DNA of 7,289 nucleotides from Lachnospiraceae bacterium UBA4292 (GTDB lineage Bacteria; Bacillota; Clostridia; Lachnospirales; Lachnospiraceae): the NCBI GenBank assembly GCA_002395865.1, contig DGVE01000119.1:3742-11030 (forward strand), given 5' to 3'. Positions 1 to 4,898 of the stretch are shown in pieces. The notes beneath the pieces are model-generated. The model was not told the origin of the DNA, did not search any database, and was given only the letters and a program-made list of their open reading frames with translations. The stretch's first letter is position 1, and each line of letters opens with the position of its first letter. The translations under genes were made by a program, and so were the position numbers.

Positions 1-372
1 AAGAGCCGCCACAACAGCCGCTCCCCACAGCAGTGAGAAGCGCAGGCAGATGTATCCGTTTATATTGAATCTGAAATTGGAGTAATCCCACCACCTCATG
101 TGGAAGGACTTATCGAGTATAAATCCGCCGATGAACTCCACCAGCGTGCAAAGCAGTGTGCCCATGACAAAAAGCAGGGGAATATTGTCGGCCAGCGGCG
201 AAAAAAGCGCTATGACCGAGGTCATTCCGAAGCCGTATATGGGGCACACGGGGCCGTTCAGGTAGCCCCTGTTTATAACCTTTTTCAGTGTAAATGCGTG
301 GTATGCCACCTCTATCACCCACCCGATAAACGAGTACGCCGTGAAATACCACGCGAATTCATAAAAACTCAT
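1..372 (-). CDS. ABC_trans_CmpB-like membrane protein (putative ABC transporter permease), C-terminus beyond window
   Basis: Reading from ATG at 372 the frame stays open to base 1, giving 124 residues of a longer protein. It begins MSFYEFAWYFTAYSFIGWVI and contains NRGYLNGPVCPIYGFG (about 34-49), a hydrophobic segment near 63-82, and HMRWWDYSNFRFNINGYICL (91-110) followed by another hydrophobic run. This is the layout I recognise for the ABC_trans_CmpB family (often annotated 'putative ABC transporter permease'), common in Clostridia. The transport label rests on old annotation; no substrate is established and no ATPase gene is visible here. The ATG overlaps the stop of the glycosyltransferase upstream (ATGA at 372-369), so the two genes are probably co-transcribed and translationally coupled. 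The family call is fairly sure; the biochemical role is unknown. Confidence 0.85.
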   Translation of the reverse strand, partial: MSFYEFAWYFTAYSFIGWVIEVAYHAFTLKKVINRGYLNGPVCPIYGFGMTSVIALFSPLADNIPLLFVMGTLLCTLVEFIGGFILDKSFHMRWWDYSNFRFNINGYICLRFSLLWGAAVVAAL

Positions 373-1205
373 GATCTGTTAAACCTCTGTCCGACGCGGT
401 ATATGCGAGACAGCAGCGCTGCCACAGGCGCGGGCCAGGTCCGGTAGAACATCTCATCGTCCTCCTGTCCCCTGCCGTTGTCCTCTATGAGTTTACTGGT
501 CTCCGACCCCTCGTGTATCCTGTGGGCCATGAGCCTTTTCGGCACATAGAGAAAAGCGCCGGGTTCGGCCGCCAGCTGCGTCCACTTCTCCCAGTCGAGA
601 TTGCTCGCGTAGGCGCTGTCGAACACGGGTGAGGACACATCAGATCTCACCATATCCGTGCAGTAAGTGACCGATGGGCAGCATATGGCGTTTCCGAGCG
701 AGAGAACTGTCTTTTTGACCGCAGGTGATGCGATACTGTTCTTCAGATAAAAAGGAGTCAGAAGGAGTCTCTTCGCGGCTATGAGCGGCGAGCTCGCGCT
801 CTTTTTGCCGTCCTTTATCTCGCTGTAATCCGTAAATATGATCTGCGGTAGATATCCTCTGTTCCTCCTGCGGTTTTTGTTCACCGCCGCCATGACGCAT
901 TTCGCGTAGTCCCTCTCGTAGATATCGTCCTGATGGGCAATGGTGGTAAACAGGGCATTGGCGGTATCTATTCCGAAGTTCCAGTCGCCGGCTATGCCTG
1001 CCTTGCCGTGATTAATCGAAAGCGGTATGTCGTATTTATCCGCAAGCCCGCGGATGAAGGCATTGTCCGTGGAGGTCACCATACAGATATGGCTCTTCCT
1101 GCTCTGGTTCTTGAGCGAACGGATGCAGTCCTCCAGATATCCGCTCTCTTTGTATGCGCAGATCACAAAGGCATGCAGATGCCTCTTTTTTGTTTCGTCA
1201 CTCAT
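369..1205 (-). CDS. Glycosyltransferase, family 2 (GT-A fold)
   Basis: A 278-residue protein predicted to transfer a sugar from a nucleotide-sugar donor to an unknown acceptor, probably a surface glycan, at the cytoplasmic side. The N-terminal strand HAFVICAYKES (11-21), the STDN segment (45-48), AGIAGDWNFGI (69-79) and the acidic pair in AHQDDIYERDY (D93-D94, the DxD-like metal/nucleotide site) follow the GT-2 order. Later conserved-looking segments are IIFTDYSE (122-129), NAICCPSVTY (172-181) and NLDWEKW (202-208), then HRIHEGSETSKLI (228-240). No membrane helices are seen, so it is probably soluble or peripheral. I chose ATG at 1205 because AGAAGG lies 9 nt upstream; in-frame starts further upstream would run into nth. 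Its TGA overlaps the start of the CmpB-like gene by 4 bp. The GT2 call is firm; donor and acceptor cannot be read from the sequence. Confidence 0.92.
   Translation of the reverse strand: MSDETKKRHLHAFVICAYKESGYLEDCIRSLKNQSRKSHICMVTSTDNAFIRGLADKYDIPLSINHGKAGIAGDWNFGIDTANALFTTIAHQDDIYERDYAKCVMAAVNKNRRRNRGYLPQIIFTDYSEIKDGKKSASSPLIAAKRLLLTPFYLKNSIASPAVKKTVLSLGNAICCPSVTYCTDMVRSDVSSPVFDSAYASNLDWEKWTQLAAEPGAFLYVPKRLMAHRIHEGSETSKLIEDNGRGQEDDEMFYRTWPAPVAALLSRIYRVGQRFNRS
1169..1191 (+). terminator. Small terminator-like hairpin ahead of nth, antisense to the glycosyltransferase 5' end
   Basis: AGGCAT (1169-1174), loop GCAG and ATGCCT (1179-1184) form a perfect 6 bp stem followed by CTTTTTT (1185-1191) on the plus strand. 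It has the form of a weak intrinsic terminator that would stop plus-strand transcription before nth. It lies inside codons of the glycosyltransferase (KKRHLHAF region), so it could also be a coding coincidence. Confidence 0.3.
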
Positions 1206-1242
1206 TGAAATATACCTTCTTGTTTTGTAAAGGAGTCCCCCC
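1206..1242. promoter_or_regulatory. Divergent start region with two ribosome binding sites
   Basis: Only 37 bp separate the divergent starts of the glycosyltransferase and nth. On the minus strand AGAAGG sits 9 nt before ATG 1205; on the plus strand AAGGAG (1230-1235) sits 7 nt before ATG 1243. These sites decide both start codons. There is no room here for two complete promoters. A TATACC box (1211-1216) with TTG-containing sequence about 15 bp upstream is a marginal plus-strand candidate for nth. Otherwise the promoters must lie within the opposing coding sequences. Confidence 0.6.
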
Positions 1243-1875
1243 ATGGATACGAAAGAACTTGCTCTTCGCACAGTTGAGATACTCGAAAAGACCTATCCCG
1301 CCACACAGTGCACTCTGGACTACGACGAAGCGTGGAAGCTGCTCGTTTCCGTTCGCCTTGCGGCTCAGTGCACCGACGCCAGAGTAAATGAGATAACACC
1401 CGTTCTGTTTGAAAAATACCCGTCGGCCTATGCTCTGGCCGCAGCGGATGTGACCGATGTGGAGGATATCGTCCGCCCCTGCGGTCTCGGCCGCTCTAAG
1501 GCGCGGGACATCGTGGCCTGCATGCAGACTATCACCGGGCGATTCGCGGGCCGAGTGCCCGATAACATGGAGGAGCTTCTCTCCCTGCCCGGTGTGGGCA
1601 GAAAGAGTGCAAACCTCATCCTCGGCGATATCTTCAAAAAGCCCGCCATAGTGACGGACACACACTGCATACGCCTCGCAAACCGCATAGGCCTCGTCCA
1701 CGGCATAAAAGAACCGCACAAAGTCGAGACGGCTCTGAGACAGCTCATTCCGCCCGACAAAAGCAACGACTTCTGCCACCGCTTAGTCGATCACGGCCGA
1801 GCGGTGTGCAAAGCGAGGACAGCCCCCCACTGCGGCATCTGCCCTCTGTCGGACATCTGTGAAAAAAACCTGTAA
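1243..1875 (+). CDS. nth: Endonuclease III (DNA glycosylase/AP lyase)
   Basis: A 210-residue base-excision-repair enzyme that removes oxidised pyrimidines and cleaves the abasic site. The length matches the family (E. coli Nth has 211). Visible features are the N-terminal LLVSVRLAAQCTDARVNEI (33-51), the helix-hairpin-helix LPGVGRKSAN (115-124) with the Schiff-base lysine K121, the catalytic aspartate D139 in VTDTH, and four C-terminal cysteines C189, C197, C200 and C206 for the [4Fe-4S] cluster. The cluster spacing is C-x7-C-x2-C-x5-C, one residue longer in the first gap than the classical C-x6-C-x2-C-x5-C. ATG 1243 is supported by AAGGAG 7 nt upstream. The gene is divergent from the glycosyltransferase and convergent with the next gene, whose stop codon lies 1 bp beyond the nth stop. 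Its intrinsic terminator lies inside that neighbour's coding sequence. The identification is very secure. Confidence 0.97.
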   Translation: MDTKELALRTVEILEKTYPATQCTLDYDEAWKLLVSVRLAAQCTDARVNEITPVLFEKYPSAYALAAADVTDVEDIVRPCGLGRSKARDIVACMQTITGRFAGRVPDNMEELLSLPGVGRKSANLILGDIFKKPAIVTDTHCIRLANRIGLVHGIKEPHKVETALRQLIPPDKSNDFCHRLVDHGRAVCKARTAPHCGICPLSDICEKNL

Positions 1876-1876
1876 G

Positions 1877-2383
1877 CTACTGCGGCCTGCCCGGACCCGG
1901 TCCCGCACCGGGTCCGGGCAGGTTTTTTGTAAACATCTTCAGATAAAGCGGCATAAAGAACAGCACAAGAACATAGCCCGCTATCATACTGATTATGAGG
2001 CCCTTAATAAACATGGGCGCAAACGGCGGCACCTCCTCACCATGTGAGGATGCCATATAACGCGCCAGCAGGATCATTGCCAGTGTCATGACCGGTGTGT
2101 AGATGCAGTCCGATATCAGGGCCTCTGTAAGCGGCTTTTTTACGCCCTTCATCCCGGCTGTGGCCTTGTCCGATATCTTCTTCATGGGCACGATAAAACC
2201 GATGATGATACTTATCACCGTGCTTGCTGCAAAGCTTATCAGAAAGCCCGGCACCGTAAAATGTCCCGATGTGAGGTTTCCTATCAGTGACAGGAAAAAG
2301 CTCAGAGTCACCCCCATGCACAGATTCATCTTAAACCCCACTGCCCTCATGGCCTTCGCCATATTTCTCTCTCTTTCGTCCAT
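1877..2383 (-). CDS. Four-helix membrane protein, DUF2798-like
   Basis: A 168-residue integral membrane protein of unknown function. Hydrophobic segments are at about 21-38, 45-66, 93-110 and 124-146, arranged as two similar helix pairs joined by a basic cytoplasmic loop (KKISDKATAGMKGVKK, 68-83). This two-by-two layout with short acidic/basic flanks resembles DUF2798 proteins, but I recognise the layout more than a diagnostic motif. ATG 2383 is chosen because AAGGAGG lies about 6 nt upstream and the likely transcription start (near 2428) excludes longer versions. The C-terminus ends in a proline/glycine tail (PGPGAGPGPG, 156-165) encoded by the nth terminator hairpin; the tail is probably a by-product of that overlap rather than a functional domain. 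It has a convincing promoter of its own at 2435-2463. Confidence 0.85.
   Translation of the reverse strand: MDERERNMAKAMRAVGFKMNLCMGVTLSFFLSLIGNLTSGHFTVPGFLISFAASTVISIIIGFIVPMKKISDKATAGMKGVKKPLTEALISDCIYTPVMTLAMILLARYMASSHGEEVPPFAPMFIKGLIISMIAGYVLVLFFMPLYLKMFTKNLPGPGAGPGPGRPQ
1886..1928 (+). terminator. Strong intrinsic terminator of nth, embedded in the convergent gene
   Basis: CCTGCCCGGACCCGGT (1886-1901), loop CCCGC and ACCGGGTCCGGGCAGG (1907-1922) form a perfect 16 bp GC-rich stem followed immediately by TTTTTT (1923-1928). It begins 11 nt after the nth stop. The same bases encode residues 155-166 of the convergent membrane protein. An outer inverted repeat, AAAAAACCTG (1863-1872) against CAGGTTTTTT (1919-1928), competes with the foot of the stem. 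It also supplies a U-tract in the minus direction, but 17 nt beyond the hairpin, so termination of the minus gene would probably be weaker. Confidence 0.9.
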
Positions 2384-2434
2384 GTAAACCCTCCTTGTGA
2401 TCATGTGTCGATGCCTCTCATATCTGTTCTTTGT

Positions 2435-2463
2435 ATTATACATTTTTCCTCAATCCCTTGCAA
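2435..2463 (-). promoter_or_regulatory. Sigma-A-type promoter for the DUF2798-like gene
   Basis: On the minus strand TTGCAA (2463-2458) is followed by a 17 bp spacer and a perfect TATAAT (2440-2435). Transcription would start near 2428, leaving a leader of about 45 nt before ATG 2383. The -35 matches consensus at four of six positions. Confidence 0.75.
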
Positions 2464-2510
2464 CCTCGATTCTACCTGTCAGAGCAGTATTATGCCGCTA
2501 AAACGGATTC

Positions 2511-2538
2511 TTTACAGAAGTTTAATAAACTTTATACC
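2511..2538 (+). promoter_or_regulatory. Candidate sigma-A promoter for the EAL gene
   Basis: TTTACA (2511-2516, five of six consensus bases) is followed by a 16 bp spacer and TATACC (2533-2538, four of six). Transcription would start near 2545, giving a leader of about 90 nt. A second possibility is the extended -10-like TGGAATAAT (2547-2555), which has no clear -35. Confidence 0.55.
2518..2532. promoter_or_regulatory. 15 bp palindrome filling the promoter spacer: candidate operator
   Basis: AAGTTTA, central A, TAAACTT is a perfect odd palindrome with 7 bp arms. It occupies 15 of the 16 bp between the candidate -35 and -10 of the EAL gene. A dimeric regulator bound here would block RNA polymerase. 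The symmetry is seen directly; the operator role is inferred, and no regulator gene is present in the window. Confidence 0.45.
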
Positions 2539-2601
2539 GTCTTTTGTGGAATAATCCGCCTTTTTATTGTACTCTGTCTGTATATGGACTTTGATCTCGA
2601 T

Positions 2602-2618
2602 CGCCCTATCTGCGGGCG
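2602..2618 (+). other. GC hairpin in the EAL leader
   Basis: CGCCC (2602-2606), a 7-nt loop and GGGCG (2614-2618) form a short all-GC stem ending 10 nt before the GGAG ribosome binding site (2629-2632). It could modulate initiation. I saw no match to a cyclic-di-GMP riboswitch in this leader. Confidence 0.3.
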
Positions 2619-2637
2619 CACAATATACGGAGCTGAC

Positions 2638-4728
2638 ATGAACACACAGATGATCAGACTACTGAATGAATACATAAAAGCCGCCTCAAGGGCTACGGAC
2701 GCAGAGGCTCTCGGCGAGATAAAGAAGACATACCGCGGCCGGTTCGATGCCGAATTCGCAGGGGCGGGAGATCGCGAGCTCTTCGATGCCGCGGCATCCG
2801 TTTTCGAGGCCATATCTGAGCTGGTATCCGAGAGGAACGATCTTAAGCGCCTCTGCTCGCAGCACATCATGACTGACATCGAGGCGCAGGAGAACAAGAG
2901 GGTCCAGCGTATACTCGATCTCAACCTGCTCACATACCATTTCCAGCCGATCATACGCGTAGACGACGGTCAGATCTTCGCCTACGAGGCGCTCATGCGC
3001 TCGCGCGAGGCAGACGGCATCACGCCCTTCCACATCCTGAAATACGCCGCGCTGACAGACAGGCTCGGCGATGTGGAGAAGTACACCTTTATCAACGTCC
3101 TCTCCTACGTCCGCGACAACCCCACGATGTTCGAGGGAAGGAAGGTGTTCATAAACAGTCTTCCGAGCGTACGGGTCGACGGGGAGGGACATGCGCAAAA
3201 AGAGCTGCTTCTTGCCTCACTTCCCGATAAGATAGTCGTGGAAATGACGGAGAGCGCGGAGTTCTCTGACGAGGAACTGAACGCCATCAAGAGCAGATAC
3301 GACCGCCTGAATGTCCCTATAGCCATAGACGACTACGGCACCGGCTATTCGAACATAAACAATCTACTGCGCTATACGCCAAACTTCGTGAAGATCGACC
3401 GCTCATTGCTCTCCGGTATACAGGACAACCCTAACAAGAAGCATTTCGTGCGCGAAATCATTGATTTCTGCCACGCGAATTCGATCATGGCTCTTGCGGA
3501 GGGTGTCGAGACCGCAGATGAACTGCGCACGGTCATCCTGCTCGGCGTGGACCTGATACAGGGCTTCTACACCGCCCGCCCGGCCGCCACGGTCCTTCAG
3601 GCGCTGCCATTTGAGCTCAGGTCCGAGATCAGCGCCTACCGCAGGGAACGCGAGGACGGCAAAAAGCTCCGTCTCTACTGCGCCCAGAGCGGCGAGACTG
3701 TACCGGTCGACAAACTCTGCCGCGAGGGCTACCGCGTGATCCGAATAGGCTCTGACGACATGTCCGGCACGGTCACCATCACCTCCGCCCCCGAAGACGA
3801 CAGTGAGATACATATTGAGGTGGCTGACGGCTTCTCCGGCCGCGTAATACTGAATTCCGCCACACTTAAAAACAGCGTCGGAAGCCCCTGTATCGACATA
3901 GGCTCAGGCTGCGACCTGACGCTCGAACTCATAAAGAAGAGCTCCCTCATCGACGGAGGCATACGCGTTCCCGCAAACTCACGTCTGTATATGGAAGGTC
4001 TGGGCAATCTGGACATCACGCTCGGCAATTCCAACTATTATGGCATCGGCAATGACGCAAAGAGCGCGCACGGCCGACTCATCTTCGACCAGGAGGGTAC
4101 CATTTCCATATCCGCCGTCAGCTACGCAGGAGTACTTATCGGCTCGGGGCTTGGCGGTGAGATAAATATCATGCGCGGCAAATATATACTGAACGCGAGA
4201 GGAAGCATGAACGTCTGCCTGGGCTCCCTTGACGGCGACACCACCATAGAGCTTCACGGCTGTGATTTCGACTGCAATGCCGCAGGTGCCGTGAGCATAA
4301 TCGCCGGCTCCATGTCAGGCAATTCGGACATACATTGCATCTACTCCAGCATCAAGGCGAGATGCGACAGCCAGCTGGCCGTGGGCTTCGGAAGCCTCCA
4401 CCGCGGCGGCAGCCGTATATTCATCGAAAGCGCTCACATCGACATTGAGGCCAACGCCGACAATCTCACAGTCATGGGTTCCATGACCGAGACCTCTGAC
4501 ATAAGGCTCGAGCGCTCCTCCATAAACCTTGTCGCAGAGGGCTCACAGGCGCTTCTCTTCGGCGGCTTCACGGGCGGTACACAGCTATCCGTTGCGGACA
4601 TCGACATTTACGGTGAGCTCAACTCCGACTTCGACACCTGCCTTGTGGCAGATGCCGGCGACGTAAATATATCCGGCGGCAAGTTCCGCTTCCTCATAAA
4701 CAGAAACGAGACGGACAGGATAATATGA
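2638..4728 (+). CDS. EAL cyclic-di-GMP phosphodiesterase with C-terminal beta-helix-like repeat domain
   Basis: A 696-residue soluble protein. Residues 1-97 are helical and charged, with a probable coiled coil near 48-98. An EAL domain spans about 98-330: E117-A-L-M-R121, N173, E202, the D231-D232 pair in DDYGTGYSN, K252, E288 in AEGVE and Q308 in QGFY. These are all the metal-, substrate- and loop-6 residues known for active enzymes, so it should hydrolyse cyclic-di-GMP to pGpG. No GGDEF, PAS or sensor domain is present. After a linker (about 331-378), residues 379-690 are rich in short beta-strands with Gly-Ser turns recurring every 27-29 residues, as expected of a right-handed parallel beta-helix. 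I infer a binding or localisation role for this part. There is no signal peptide, so it should be cytoplasmic. ATG 2638 has GGAG 5 nt upstream. The frame is open upstream to TTG 2431, but that stretch contains the promoter and looks non-coding. The enzyme call is firm; the role of the C-terminal domain is unknown. Confidence 0.93.
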   Translation: MNTQMIRLLNEYIKAASRATDAEALGEIKKTYRGRFDAEFAGAGDRELFDAAASVFEAISELVSERNDLKRLCSQHIMTDIEAQENKRVQRILDLNLLTYHFQPIIRVDDGQIFAYEALMRSREADGITPFHILKYAALTDRLGDVEKYTFINVLSYVRDNPTMFEGRKVFINSLPSVRVDGEGHAQKELLLASLPDKIVVEMTESAEFSDEELNAIKSRYDRLNVPIAIDDYGTGYSNINNLLRYTPNFVKIDRSLLSGIQDNPNKKHFVREIIDFCHANSIMALAEGVETADELRTVILLGVDLIQGFYTARPAATVLQALPFELRSEISAYRREREDGKKLRLYCAQSGETVPVDKLCREGYRVIRIGSDDMSGTVTITSAPEDDSEIHIEVADGFSGRVILNSATLKNSVGSPCIDIGSGCDLTLELIKKSSLIDGGIRVPANSRLYMEGLGNLDITLGNSNYYGIGNDAKSAHGRLIFDQEGTISISAVSYAGVLIGSGLGGEINIMRGKYILNARGSMNVCLGSLDGDTTIELHGCDFDCNAAGAVSIIAGSMSGNSDIHCIYSSIKARCDSQLAVGFGSLHRGGSRIFIESAHIDIEANADNLTVMGSMTETSDIRLERSSINLVAEGSQALLFGGFTGGTQLSVADIDIYGELNSDFDTCLVADAGDVNISGGKFRFLINRNETDRII
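4126..4629 (+). repeat. Six consecutive ~28-residue beta-helix-like repeats in the EAL protein
   Basis: Diverged protein-level repeats are marked by glycines G502, G529, G557, G585, G614 and G642, in the segments LIGSG, CLGS, IAGS, GFGS, VMGS and LFGG. Spacings are 27, 28, 28, 29 and 28 residues. Each unit follows the order strand, Gly-Ser turn, polar residues, strand (INI, IEL, IHC, IFI, IRL, LSV), then a third strand. Less regular units precede (IGSG near 421, GIGND near 469) and follow (near 665). The period fits one coil of a parallel beta-helix. At DNA level the repeats are too diverged to recombine. Confidence 0.7.
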
Positions 4729-4741
4729 TCCTGCCCGTTTT
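4711..4741 (+). terminator. Intrinsic terminator overlapping the EAL stop codon
   Basis: ACGGACAGGAT (4711-4721) pairs with ATCCTGCCCGT (4728-4738) with one A/C mismatch, around the loop AATATG, followed by TTTT (4738-4741). The TGA stop (4726-4728) lies at the loop and the start of the right arm, so a terminating ribosome would cover the hairpin. The short U-tract suggests moderate strength. Confidence 0.65.
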
Positions 4742-4779
4742 GTGTATCTTTAAAAATCCTTTTTTATCCCTTTCGGGTA

Positions 4780-4808
4780 TTTACTCGTGTAAAGATTTAG
4801 GGTATACT
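4780..4808 (+). promoter_or_regulatory. Sigma-A-type promoter for the PTS_EIIC_2 gene
   Basis: TTTACT (4780-4785), a 17 bp spacer and TATACT (4803-4808, five of six) make a good promoter with a start near 4815. An inverted repeat, TTTAC (4780-4784) and GTAAA (4789-4793), overlaps the -35 and could be a small operator half-site pair. Confidence 0.7.
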
Positions 4809-4825
4809 TTGTATCTGTTGTGCGC

Positions 4826-4865
4826 CCGTTACTCTGTAACGGCAAGGCGCCGCATACGATGCGGC
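4826..4865 (+). promoter_or_regulatory. Two tandem 7 bp hairpins in the leader of the PTS_EIIC_2 gene
   Basis: CCGTTAC-TCT-GTAACGG (4826-4842) and GCCGCAT-ACG-ATGCGGC (4849-4865) are perfect stems of identical size (7+3+7 nt), 6 nt apart, in a leader of about 84 nt. Neither is followed by a U-tract, so they are not terminators. They may stabilise the mRNA or bind a protein. A start-stop ATGTAA (4878-4883) follows without a clear ribosome binding site. Confidence 0.55.
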
Positions 4866-4898
4866 ATTCATTCTACCATGTAAACGAAGGGTGATAAG

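Noticed and set aside
1206..1271. Longer glycosyltransferase N-terminus starting at 1271
   Set aside because: It would overlap the nth start and has no ribosome binding site; ATG 1205 has AGAAGG at good spacing and begins where family similarity begins.
2384..2443. Longer N-terminus for the DUF2798-like protein from 2443
   Set aside because: It would begin upstream of the predicted transcription start (about 2428) and run across the -10 box; AAGGAGG points to ATG 2383.
2545..2637. Cyclic-di-GMP riboswitch in the EAL leader
   Set aside because: The leader is short and shows only one small GC hairpin; I could not find the conserved core or two-helix layout of GEMM-type riboswitches.
4878..4883. 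ATGTAA start-stop as a regulatory mini-ORF
   Set aside because: No ribosome binding site precedes it, and such a hexamer can easily occur by chance.
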